The notes below the pieces were generated by a model. That model was given only the letters and a program-made list of their open reading frames with translations. It did no database searches and was not told the origin of the DNA. Below are positions 1 through 6,392 of a stretch of DNA of 10,558 nucleotides, piece by piece (the stretch's first letter is position 1; the number at the start of each line of letters is the position of its first letter). Source of the stretch: Nitrosomonas sp. (GTDB taxonomy: Bacteria; Pseudomonadota; Gammaproteobacteria; Burkholderiales; Nitrosomonadaceae); NCBI GenBank assembly GCA_021774205.1, contig JAJFJI010000204.1, forward strand, positions 1-10,558. Direction: 5' to 3'. A program made the translations under genes and the position numbers.

Positions 1-525
1 TAATAATCCAGTCGCCACCCAAAAAAGCGCAGCAAAAATGACAAATGCAAGGCCCAAATGTGCAGTCAGCCGGTATTGACTCACACGAACATCATCTACC
101 AACCCGCTCATCACCATATACCAACCCATCAAGCCTTGTAAACCGCCTAACACAAAGATACCGGTTAATTTCAACCCCAGCGGCCGGTCAATTTGCTTTC
201 GAACCAGAAAATAAACGAAGGGAATAAAAAACACCAATCCGATTGCACGCCCTAATAACCGGTGAAAATATTCCCACCAGAAAATGCCTTTAAATTCATC
301 AAGGGTCATACCTTTATTAACCTGTTGATACTGTGGAGTCTCTCGGTATTTCTTCAACAACTCATCCCAATCACCCTCGCTGAGGGGCGGCATCGTACCA
401 ACAATCGGCTGCCATTCAACAATAGAAAGACCTGAATCAGTCAATCGGGTGACGCCACCGACGACCACCATGGCAAATACCAGAAAACAACAAATAAATA
501 ACCAAACAGCAATAGGTTTTTGCAT
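1..525 (-). CDS. ctaA: Heme A synthase (CtaA/COX15 family), N-terminal 175 residues, runs off the window
   Basis: An open frame reads from an ATG at 525 down to position 1 without a stop, giving the first 175 residues of a membrane protein. CtaA/COX15 oxidises the methyl group of heme O to give heme A for aa3-type cytochrome oxidases in the inner membrane. The visible signature is a first membrane helix (about residues 5-24), then GGVTRLTDSGLSIVEW, the block MPPLSEGDW, the heme-ligand segment WWEYFHRLLGR, and a further helix pair ending with LTAHLGLAF, which holds a second conserved His. Family members are usually 330-360 residues, so about half is missing off the left edge. No Shine-Dalgarno sequence is evident. 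A TATAAT lies on the minus strand at 553-558 but has no convincing -35. smpB lies 138 bp upstream in the same direction. The family call is firm. Confidence 0.93.
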   Translation of the reverse strand, partial: MQKPIAVWLFICCFLVFAMVVVGGVTRLTDSGLSIVEWQPIVGTMPPLSEGDWDELLKKYRETPQYQQVNKGMTLDEFKGIFWWEYFHRLLGRAIGLVFFIPFVYFLVRKQIDRPLGLKLTGIFVLGGLQGLMGWYMVMSGLVDDVRVSQYRLTAHLGLAFVIFAALFWVATGLL

Positions 526-663
526 AGATTTTAATAATAGAATGTTTTAGAAATTATAAAAAATTAACTGTCCGGTAAGCCTGATTTAAACAGCAGGGAA
601 TACTATCTTGTCGTGCCCACCTTTAGCTAATCCCCACTTACAAATAAGATTCACCAGTCCACA

Positions 664-1107
664 TTATTTAGCTCTCATTAGTCGCTGCTTATCACGCGTC
701 CATTCTTTTTGTTTTTCTGATTCACGTTTATCATGCTGTTTTTTACCTTTCGCCAGGCCAATTTCCAGTTTTATCCTGCCAGCTTTATAATGCATATTAA
801 GCGGAACCAACGTATAACCAGCTCGTTCAACTTTACCAATAAGGCGCTTTATTTCTCCACTGTGCAACAACAGCTTGCGCGTTCGTGCTGGATCTGGATT
901 AATATGCGTCGATGCTGTCGATAAAGGACTAATATGACAACCAATCAGGTATAATTCGCTATTACGAATGGTAACATAGGCTTCTTTTAATTGAACTCGC
1001 CCAGCACGAATGGCTTTGACTTCCCAACCTTCAAAAACCACGCCTGATTCATATTTTTCCTCAATAAAATAATCATGAAAAGCTTTTTTGTTTTGAACAA
1101 TACTCAT
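664..1107 (-). CDS. smpB: SsrA-binding protein SmpB
   Basis: This encodes 147 residues, the usual SmpB length. SmpB binds tmRNA (SsrA), brings it to stalled ribosomes and allows trans-translation, which tags the incomplete peptide and releases the ribosome. Family features are the N-terminal NKKAFHDYFIEEKYESG, the OB-fold strand block GWEVKAIRAGRVQL, the segment LIGCHISPL, the run ARTRKLLLH, and the core GYTLVPLNMHYKAGRIKLEI. It ends in the basic tail KGKKQHDKRESEKQKEW, which in the family folds into a helix in the ribosomal mRNA channel. The start at 1107 matches the family's N-terminus, although no clear Shine-Dalgarno sequence precedes it. It is transcribed divergently from ratA, an arrangement common in proteobacteria. 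The gene looks intact and functional. Confidence 0.97.
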   Translation of the reverse strand: MSIVQNKKAFHDYFIEEKYESGVVFEGWEVKAIRAGRVQLKEAYVTIRNSELYLIGCHISPLSTASTHINPDPARTRKLLLHSGEIKRLIGKVERAGYTLVPLNMHYKAGRIKLEIGLAKGKKQHDKRESEKQKEWTRDKQRLMRAK

Positions 1108-1234
1108 AGAGGAAAAAATTCAGATGGGTTTTAACAATTTTTTTATTAGTAACGATTCAAATTACTGCTGCATGGTTTCGCCACAAATAACACATACGCA
1201 GTCTACACTTGCAAACAAAAATGCTTAACGCAGT

Positions 1235-1240
1235 TATAAT
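1235..1240 (+). promoter_or_regulatory. Perfect TATAAT box in the smpB-ratA spacer (possible -10)
   Basis: TATAAT is present on the plus strand. The nearest -35-like hexamer, TTGCAA at 1209-1214, lies 20 bp away, which is longer than the usual 16-18. It could drive ratA through the palindromic element, leaving a leader of about 230 nt, or it could be a chance match in AT-rich DNA. Confidence is low because of the spacing. Confidence 0.25.
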
Positions 1241-1298
1241 GCTAAATAAATAATTGCGCATTGAATAGCTACCGTTTATGTAACTATTTAGTTCAGCA

Positions 1299-1420
1299 GT
1301 AACTGTTCAGATTGCCAATAAAATTCGTCAGTTCAAGGCGCAAAATGTGAGTTTACTTGTATAAACAATCATTTTGTAACGCCGAAATGGCAGATGTTAG
1401 GGGTAAACTGGATAGTTGCC
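1299..1420. repeat. REP/MITE-like palindromic element between smpB and ratA
   Basis: The core is a strong imperfect palindrome at 1337-1383. GGCG (1337-1340) pairs with CGCC (1380-1383), CAAAATG (1341-1347) pairs with CATTTTG (1370-1376), and inside these GTTTA (1351-1355) pairs with TAAAC (1362-1366) around a six-base loop. It is bracketed by imperfect inverted copies of a 12-mer: GTAACTGTTCAG at 1299-1310 and CTGGATAGTTGC at 1408-1419, matching at 9 of 12 positions when inverted. A nested palindrome with degenerate terminal inverted repeats in an intergenic spacer is typical of REP or MITE elements. It has no U-tract, so it is not an obvious terminator. Whether it is repeated elsewhere in the genome cannot be seen from this window. 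Confidence 0.55.
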
Positions 1421-1476
1421 CGTTTATTTTATCAGTTTTTCAATAATACCTCATTGAAACGAGGTAATTTTAGCTT

Positions 1477-1914
1477 ATGGCAGAAATAGAAAAAACAGCG
1501 ATCGTTGAATTCTCAGCAGAGCAAATGTTTCGATTAGTCGACACAGTCGAAAAATACCCTGAATTCCTACCATGGTGTGGTGGCACATCCGTAGATCCAC
1601 AAGATGAGAAAATTACGCATGCCACCATTAAGATTAATTATCATCATGTTAAGCACAGCTTTACCACAGAAAACACGCGGCAGCCGCCCAATTTAATTGA
1701 GATGACATTACTGGATGGACCCTTCGAGCATCTGGATGGTCACTGGCGCTTTATTCCGTTATCAGAGAATGCCTGCAAAATAGAATTTAGACTACACTAC
1801 ACCTTTTCCCACAAATTGCTGGAAAAATTCGTTGGCCCAGTATTCTACATAATCGCTAACAGCTTTGTAGAAGCTTTTATTGAACGGGCAGAAGCTGTAT
1901 ATGGAAATCAATGA
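1477..1914 (+). CDS. ratA: RatA-type START/coenzyme Q-binding (polyketide cyclase-like) protein
   Basis: This 145-residue protein belongs to the RatA/Coq10 branch of the START (SRPBCC) superfamily. E. coli RatA has been reported to inhibit 70S ribosome assembly, while Coq10 relatives bind ubiquinone, so the physiological role in this organism is unsettled. Recognisable blocks are the N-terminal IEKTAIVEFSAEQMFRLV, the strongly conserved VEKYPEFLPWC (residues 24-34), the middle LLDGPFEHLDGHWRF, and the C-terminal helix with FVGPVFYIIANSFVEAFIERA that closes the hydrophobic cavity. GAGGT at 1461-1465 sits 11 nt before the ATG and supports this start. Its last codons overlap the rnfH start by 4 nt (ATGA), so the pair is almost certainly translationally coupled. 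The gene looks intact. Confidence 0.93.
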   Translation: MAEIEKTAIVEFSAEQMFRLVDTVEKYPEFLPWCGGTSVDPQDEKITHATIKINYHHVKHSFTTENTRQPPNLIEMTLLDGPFEHLDGHWRFIPLSENACKIEFRLHYTFSHKLLEKFVGPVFYIIANSFVEAFIERAEAVYGNQ

Positions 1915-2189
1915 CCCACTCTATAGCGATTGAAGTCGTCTACGCATTGCCAGATATGCAGGTTATGAAGTGCTTGAATGTCACCGAGGGGACGACGGCA
2001 GACGTTGCTATAGCACAGTCTGGAATACTCGAAATGTTTCCGGAAATCGATCTAACCAAGAACCGGTATGGTATTTTTGGAAAGTTGATTAAATATGGGA
2101 CTGTTTTGCATCACCGTGACCGAGTTGAAATTTACCGGCCGCTTGTCATTGATCCTAAAGATGCACGGAGAAAACGTGCGACAATTTAG
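1911..2189 (+). CDS. rnfH: RnfH family protein (UPF0125)
   Basis: This encodes 92 residues with the beta-grasp pattern of the RnfH family. The blocks are IAIEVVYALPDMQ at the N-terminus, GTTADVAIAQSGI, the central NRYGIFGKLIKYGTVLHHRDRVEIYRPL, and the family's typical close DPKDARRKRA. RnfH is named from its location in some rnf (Na+/H+-translocating electron-transport) operons, but in many proteobacteria it sits beside ratA and smpB, as here, and its biochemical role is unknown. The start codon overlaps the end of ratA by 4 nt, and no independent promoter is visible. Downstream there is no continuation of a housekeeping operon: the next sequence is transposase debris. The product looks full length. 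Confidence 0.93.
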   Translation: MTHSIAIEVVYALPDMQVMKCLNVTEGTTADVAIAQSGILEMFPEIDLTKNRYGIFGKLIKYGTVLHHRDRVEIYRPLVIDPKDARRKRATI

Positions 2190-2278
2190 GAACTCGAGTA
2201 CGTACAACACATGTAAATTTATTGGGCCAAAAATACAGATTCAAAAAGGGGGCTATAAGAATAGGTCAAATCTAAGCT

Positions 2279-2542
2279 GTCTGTATTAGTTCCGATGTCA
2301 ATATGCTCAAACAGTTTTCCAAAACGCTCGCTGCTCACCGCTCAGGTATCCTTGCTTATTTCGACTTCGAAGGCTTATCAACCGGACCGCTGGAAGGCAC
2401 TAACAGCAAAATCAAAACACTGCATAAAATAGCTTATGGTTTCAGGGATATCGAATTCTTCAAACTGAAAATTATAGCACTGCATGACACCAATTATGCG
2501 CTTGTCGGTGGCGCCTGAAAGTACGCACTTGCCGGATAAACC
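2279..2542 (+). pseudogene. ISL3-family transposase, C-terminal relic plus right IS end
   Basis: The frame beginning at the ATG at 2303 gives 71 residues that match the extreme C-terminus of ISL3 transposases: MLKQFSKTLAAHRSGILAYF, then STGPLEGTNSKIKTL, then AYGFRDIEFFKLKIIALHD and the terminal YALVG. The Glu of PLEGTN is the third residue of the DDE triad. The first two Asp residues and about 330 N-terminal residues are missing. The reading frame stays open back to about 2276. After the stop (2516-2518), the sequence TACGCACTTGCCGGATAAACC probably marks the right inverted repeat, ending near 2542. It aligns without gaps to a second copy at 7041-7061. No left end is visible, so the insertion lost its 5' part. 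Confidence 0.85.
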
Positions 2543-2787
2543 ATACTTTTTTAGTAAAAGCATCATGATGTGTTTGACTGGCAATACCGTAGACTAACTC
2601 TTTGTGAGATTTTCCCGGTTTTTTTATCAGTTACCTCGCGCTCAATGGCAAATACTTGTTCGACATAAGGAAGTTCAAGATAGTCTTTGAGTTTGCTGGT
2701 TACTCAGATTCTGCGTGTTTCTATGCGTCCGTGACCGTAGTTGGTCATAGTAACATCGGGCATCTTACTGTCTGAATATTGACAGTT
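2543..2787 (-). pseudogene. ISAs1-like DDE transposase relic with in-frame TGA and frameshift
   Basis: Translating the minus strand from 2763 gives MPDVTMTNYGHGRIETRRI, then a TGA exactly where the family has Trp (RRIW), then VTSKLKDYLELPYVEQVFAI and EREVTDKKTGKIS. After one frame change near 2595 it continues as LVYGIASQTHHDA. The HGRIETR block and the YGI(A/T)S segment are characteristic of ISAs1-type (IS4 superfamily) transposases. Only about 75 of roughly 370 residues are present. Similarity stops at about 2543, precisely where the ISL3 right end is proposed. This suggests the ISL3 element inserted into an older ISAs1-like element. Subgroup assignment within the IS4 superfamily is tentative. 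Confidence 0.7.
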
Positions 2788-2807
2788 TTTTAGATTTCAG
2801 ATAGGCT
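2779..2807 (+). promoter_or_regulatory. Candidate sigma-70 promoter for the repeat protein
   Basis: A perfect -35 hexamer TTGACA (2779-2784) is followed after 17 bp by TAGGCT (2802-2807), which matches three of six -10 positions, including the important first TA and last T. The implied start is near 2814, leaving a leader of about 50 nt before the ATG at 2864. The -35 lies at the edge of the ISAs1-like relic, so the promoter may have come from the mobile element. This is inferred from sequence only. Confidence 0.45.
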
Positions 2808-2863
2808 GATAGCGATACCTTATTAACCGGGCCATTAACCCTCCATGATGAAGAATTAAAAAA

Positions 2864-4183
2864 ATGACAACTATCGACTCACTTAAAGGAATTATAGGAT
2901 CACGTAATCCTACTGAGCTTATGGAAATTGCCAAAGAAATGGGCATTGACGTATCGTCATTCTTGGGCAGTGATTTTGACATTAATAACTTTGACATGGA
3001 TGACTTGTCGTCACTCCTTGGCGTTGGCGAAGGAAAAAACCTTGATGATTTATTGTCGACCTTTCTTTCGGGACGTGAAAACAAACAGGATAATGGAAAC
3101 AAACTTGGAAATGATACATTCTCATTAATTCTTCCTGCAAAAACAATAAAACTACTTGATGATTTACTGTTACAGGTACTTCCACCTGAAAAATTAATAG
3201 AAATTGATCAAGCACTCAATATTGAAAAATTATTCGATATTGAACTGCCAAAAGCGTTAGTGTATGTAATCAATGATGCAATAATGAAAAGTAATGTGGT
3301 TAATATTGATGAATTATTGGCTGATGGATTATTGCCAATCATTCTTCCACATGACAATGGACATGAAAATGAAAATGGACATGACACATTCTCATTAATT
3401 CTTCCAGCAGAGACAGTAAAACTTCTTGATGGGTTACTGTTAAAGGTGCTTCCGCTTGAGACATTGATACAAATTGATCAAGCAATTCACATTGAAAAAT
3501 TATTCGATATTGAACTCCCAATTGTTACATTTTCTGCAGTCAATGATGCAATCATGCATAATGAAGCGTTTAACGTTGATGAATTATTGTCAACTATCCT
3601 TCCGCATGATAATGGCGGCAGTAAAAATGGGTATGGACATGACTCATTTTCATTAATTCTTCCGGTAGAGACAATAAAACTTCTTGATGGGTTACTGTTA
3701 CAAATACTTCCACCTGAAAAATTAATAGAAATTGATCAAGCACTCAATATTGAAAAATTATTCGAAATTGAACTGCCAGAAGAGTTAGTGCATGTAATCA
3801 ATGATGCAATAATGAAAAGTAATGTAGTTAATATTGATGAATTATTGGCTGATGGATTATTGCCAATCATTCTTCCACATGACAATGGACATGAAAATGA
3901 AAATGAAAATGGAGATGACACATTCTCATTAATTCTTCCAGCAGGGACAGTAAAACTTCTTGATGAGATACTGTTGAAAGTACTTCCACTAGAAACATTA
4001 ATAGAAATTGATCAAGCAATCCACATTGAAAAATTATTCGATATTGAACTTCCTTTTAAGACATTTCTAGCAGTCAATGACGCAGTCATCCATAGTGGAG
4101 ATACTGATATTCACGATATATTATCAACCATTCTTCCAAAAAATGATAATGCAATTCACCATGAAATTCCATTGATTGCTTGA
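2864..4183 (+). CDS. Unrecognised tandem-repeat protein: four ~88-residue leucine-rich repeats in A-B-A-B order
   Basis: This is an intact 439-residue ORF that I cannot assign to a known family. Residues 1-83 form an acidic N-terminal part (FDINNFDMDDLSSLLG, then NLDDLLSTFLSG). Residues 84-173, 174-259, 260-351 and 352-439 are four repeats, each opening D(T/S)FSLILP and containing KLLD..LL, (V/I)LP.E.LI.IDQA, IEKLF(D/E)IELP, (V/I)NDA and a closing ILP. Repeats 1 and 3 are nearly identical, and repeats 2 and 4 resemble each other, so a 176-residue pair was duplicated. Linkers are hydrophilic and rich in His, Asn, Glu and Gly (HDNGHENENG). There is no Cys or Trp, no signal peptide, no membrane segment and no lipobox. 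The predicted fold is all-helical with Pro-capped helices. The start has only a weak GAAGAA ribosome site. A repeat scaffold or surface protein is possible, but function is unknown. Confidence 0.85.
   Translation: MTTIDSLKGIIGSRNPTELMEIAKEMGIDVSSFLGSDFDINNFDMDDLSSLLGVGEGKNLDDLLSTFLSGRENKQDNGNKLGNDTFSLILPAKTIKLLDDLLLQVLPPEKLIEIDQALNIEKLFDIELPKALVYVINDAIMKSNVVNIDELLADGLLPIILPHDNGHENENGHDTFSLILPAETVKLLDGLLLKVLPLETLIQIDQAIHIEKLFDIELPIVTFSAVNDAIMHNEAFNVDELLSTILPHDNGGSKNGYGHDSFSLILPVETIKLLDGLLLQILPPEKLIEIDQALNIEKLFEIELPEELVHVINDAIMKSNVVNIDELLADGLLPIILPHDNGHENENENGDDTFSLILPAGTVKLLDEILLKVLPLETLIEIDQAIHIEKLFDIELPFKTFLAVNDAVIHSGDTDIHDILSTILPKNDNAIHHEIPLIA
3113..4180 (+). repeat. Coding tandem repeat: two copies of a ~530-bp double unit
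   Basis: The units are 3113-3382, 3383-3640, 3641-3916 and 3917-4180. Units 1 and 3 are identical over about 59 nt (3179-3237 against 3707-3765, offset 528) and again over about 80 nt near their ends. Unit 3 carries one extra GAAAAT hexamer in the linker. The first part of unit 3 (GAGACA.TAAAACTTCTTGATGGG) resembles unit 2 more than unit 1, which suggests recombination between units after the duplication. Copy number could vary between strains. Confidence 0.88.
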
Positions 4184-4205
4184 GCTCCACATATACGATT
4201 TCATC

Positions 4206-4227
4206 ATCCTTCGCTTTGGCGTAGGAT
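4206..4227. terminator. Hairpin after the repeat-protein gene (possible terminator, no U-tract)
   Basis: ATCCT (4206-4210) pairs with AGGAT (4223-4227) and CGC (4212-4214) pairs with GCG (4219-4221), with one T-T mismatch and a TTTG loop. It lies 22 bp after the stop of the repeat gene and 73 bp beyond the end of the convergent fcl. It is followed by A residues, not T residues, on the plus strand. It could instead be a REP-like hairpin. Confidence 0.4.
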
Positions 4228-4299
4228 AAAAACAACATGATTGGATGAAAAACAAAACATACTCAATACACGCTCACTGAATGAACTGCACACACTGAT

Positions 4300-5293
4300 T
4301 CAGGGCACGATGGAATCAAACTGAGAACCCATCGACGTCAGATACCATCGATATGTACCCTCCAATCCTTCACTAAGCCCAATTTTCGCGCGCCAGCCCA
4401 TATTGGTCAGACGCGAAACATCCATCAACTTTCGTGGTGTGCCGTCTGGCTTGCTCGCATCAAACACGATTTTTCCGGTAAAACCCGCTAGCTGCGCAAT
4501 CATTTTGGCAAGCTCAGCAATCGTTACATCCTCTCCGGTACCCACATTGATATGCGACAACATCGGTGAGGTATTTTCCTCATAATTGGCAAGCGGCAAG
4601 TCCAACACAAAAAGAGATGCCTCAGCCATATCATCTACATGCAGAAATTCACGATAAGGCTTGCCGCTTCCCCAGATCACAACCGCCGGTGCACCTGTGA
4701 CTACCGCCTCATGAAAACGCCGCATTAAAGCGGGAACTACATGGCTGTTTTGCAGATGAAAAGTCACCCGGCCCATACAAATTAGTCGGCATTACGCTTC
4801 GGTAGTCCACCCCATGCGATGCGCCATACTGCCGGTTATAGCTTTCACACAGCTTGATACCCGCGATCTTAGCGATTGCGTACGGCTCGTTGGTTTGCTC
4901 CAGGGTACTCGTCAACAAGGCATCCTCACGCATCGGTTGCGGTGCAAGTTTGGGATAAATGCATGAACTGCCCAACAATAACAAACGCTTTACCCCTGCC
5001 GCCCAAGCCTGATGTACTACATTACATTCCATCATCAAGTTCAGATAGATGAATTCGGCCGAATAAGTGTTATTGGCATGTATCCCCCCTACTTTTGCTG
5101 CAGCCAGTATCACTACATCTGGACGCACATCCGAAAAAAATTCACTTACTGATGCTTGCTCGGTCAGATCCAGTTCAGTGTGCGAACGGACAATCAAATC
5201 GATTGACTCCCCCTTCTCCTGCTTTGCCTGCAAGCACCGAACAATGGCTGACCCAACCATACCATTGTGTCCTGCTATATAAATCTTTGTCAT
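4300..5293 (-). pseudogene. fcl: GDP-L-fucose synthase, frameshifted
   Basis: Fcl (GDP-4-keto-6-deoxy-mannose epimerase/reductase, an extended short-chain dehydrogenase) makes GDP-L-fucose for surface polysaccharide. The N-terminal part has the NAD(P) motif GHNGMVGSA (G8, G11, G14), AAAKVGGI, the catalytic SSCIYP (109-114), the Tyr-x3-Lys pair (Y138 and K142 in EPYAIAK) and PTNLYGP. The frame is lost after residue 177 at 4762/4763. The remainder continues in another frame: FHLQNSHVVPALMRRFHEA, WGSGKPYREFLHVDDMAEA, INVGTGED and DGTPRKLMDVSRL. Inserting two bases (GAC-AA-TTTTCATCTG) restores the family sequence GDNFH and an uninterrupted protein of about 331 residues. The start is the ATG at 5293; a TTG at 5296 is less likely. 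Its usual partner gmd is not in the window. It is either a recent pseudogene or a sequencing error. Confidence 0.92.
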
Positions 5294-5475
5294 CAATCAA
5301 TCTCTAAACAGTCAAAAAGAAATGAAACCCTAGAACCACGTTCCCAAGCACACTGAGACCTTCACATACTCAGCATTCCCAATAAATAGCGTGAACAGGA
5401 TCTTGGCTTCGCCATTTTCTTCTTTCGCCCTGGAATTTGAAGGAAGCCTGCCAAAAGATGAACCGAGATCGACGC

Positions 5476-6016
5476 CTATCTCCAGATCTGCGCGATATGA
5501 TGAAAGTTTTCAGCAAATTCACCTTGAGCAGGTATTACATCAAGATTTTCATCACAATACCAAAGAAACCGCCACACATTTCCATATAACACCGGTATAA
5601 GTTCATGCAGGCCATTGAAGTGTTCCGAGTTTTTCGCATAGTCAATGCCGTAATCATGCGCTGCAAGATTACGGATTGTTCAGCAGAGTTGCCATGACTC
5701 AATTGATTTGATTATCCCAGCTTTCTCATAAAATGACAGTACCTTAAGAAAAATATCGCTCGGTTCGCCAGACAGAATCGCTGCATGGCGCATAGCTGCA
5801 CCCAGTGTATCCTGTAACTTCGAGAATCTTTCATTTATGGAAGAAAGTGACTCGAATAAAGCAACATCCTTCTTGTGATATTCCAAGTGTGCTTTCTTCA
5901 GAGGCCATTTAGTCTTCTGTCTTCTGAACAGAAGCATCCAAAAAGAAGGCACAACGCTGAATTACTTCAAGTAAACCGCCCAGATGCTGCCGTTCGGCCT
6001 GAAGTACATTCTCCAT
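5476..6016 (-). pseudogene. HEPN-domain toxin-like protein (MNT-HEPN type), decayed
   Basis: The product would have been about 178 residues. From an ATG at 6016 the frame reads MENVLQAERQHLGGLLEVIQ and continues through CAFFLDASVQKTED to a TAA at 5909-5911. One frame change there leads into LEYHKKDVALFESLSSINER, LGAAMRHAAILSGEPSDIF and FYEKAGIIKSIESWQLC. Then comes an in-frame TGA (5680-5682) where CGA (Arg) is expected. Beyond it the frame continues TIRNLAAHDYGIDYAKNSEH to a TAG at 5476. RNLAAH (5656-5673) fits the R-x4-6-H catalytic signature of HEPN ribonucleases. In MNT-HEPN modules the HEPN protein is the RNase toxin and the nucleotidyltransferase neutralises it. The upstream gene's TGA overlaps this ATG (TGATG), as expected of such a pair. 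The two lesions make it non-functional. The family call rests on motif and context. Confidence 0.7.
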
Positions 6017-6098
6017 CAGACTTGATATCCAGACTTGCATACGCAATTGTTTGGAATGGCGTTGGCTCGGTATTCCTCACATAAATCAGGAGGTATGA
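6016..6098 (-). pseudogene. Possible C-terminal relic of the MNT nucleotidyltransferase antitoxin
   Basis: Directly upstream of the HEPN relic, the minus strand reads YLLIYVRNTEPTPFQTIAYA from about 6095. A shift into a second frame gives SGYQV followed by TGA at 6016-6018, overlapping the HEPN start. A (D)LLI....TP.(P/F).I...A.SG ending is reminiscent of the C-terminus of small MNT-fold nucleotidyltransferases, where the last strand carries an active-site-proximal Asp and ends just before the HEPN gene. The catalytic GSRARG-type motif is not present, so only the tail would survive. This is inference from position and a short similarity. Confidence 0.35.
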
Positions 6099-6392
6099 TC
6101 ATTTCTGGTGTATGACAGGAGAAAATAAAGCGGTGTAACCTGTTGGTAAATATCTTGGTAGATCAACCAATTGTAGAATTCCCGTTTCAAGGGTAGCAAG
6201 TGCAACCGAAACAGCCTGAACAATGGGCAAAAATGAAGGCCAGACGTTAGCTTTTTTATTTCCGGTAATCCACACTGACGGGTAATCCAGAATAAATCGA
6301 CGCTCTAATATAATCACTCCCACCACAATGGGAAATTTCTTTTTACCATAGAATGCCTGAGCCTCTTCATCGACGTCTTTTTCAACAAACAA
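6099..6392 (-). other. Unassigned 97-codon open stretch between the RAYT and MNT-HEPN relics
   Basis: The frame starts with a TTG at 6392, immediately after and in frame with the TGA that ends the Y1 transposase relic. It contains VDEEAQAFYGKKKFPIVVG and later FLPIVQAVSVALATLETGIL. It has no ATG start near its beginning and no ribosome site. The first part may be a readthrough continuation of the transposase, and the second may be unrelated debris. I do not recognise a family and would not call it a gene. Confidence 0.3.

Noticed and set aside
45..227. 60-codon plus-strand ORF at the left edge
   Set aside because: It is antisense to the clearly recognisable heme A synthase frame.
2378..2584. 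68-codon minus-strand ORF
   Set aside because: It is antisense to the ISL3 transposase C-terminus, whose plus-strand reading has strong family motifs.
3134..3160. LPxxT motifs resemble sortase LPXTG signals
   Set aside because: They are internal, recur many times, lack the Gly and the C-terminal hydrophobic tail, and the organism is Gram-negative.
2982..3921. Several 60-100-codon ORFs on the minus strand and in other frames
   Set aside because: They are shadows of the repeat gene and recur only because the underlying DNA repeats.
3113..4180. Regular repeats could suggest a CRISPR array or satellite DNA
   Set aside because: The units are 258-276 bp, entirely in one open frame with protein-level conservation and no short spacer pattern.
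5391..5600. 69-codon plus-strand ORF between fcl and the HEPN relic
   Set aside because: It overlaps the HEPN C-terminal coding sequence on the other strand and has no ribosome site or recognisable motif.
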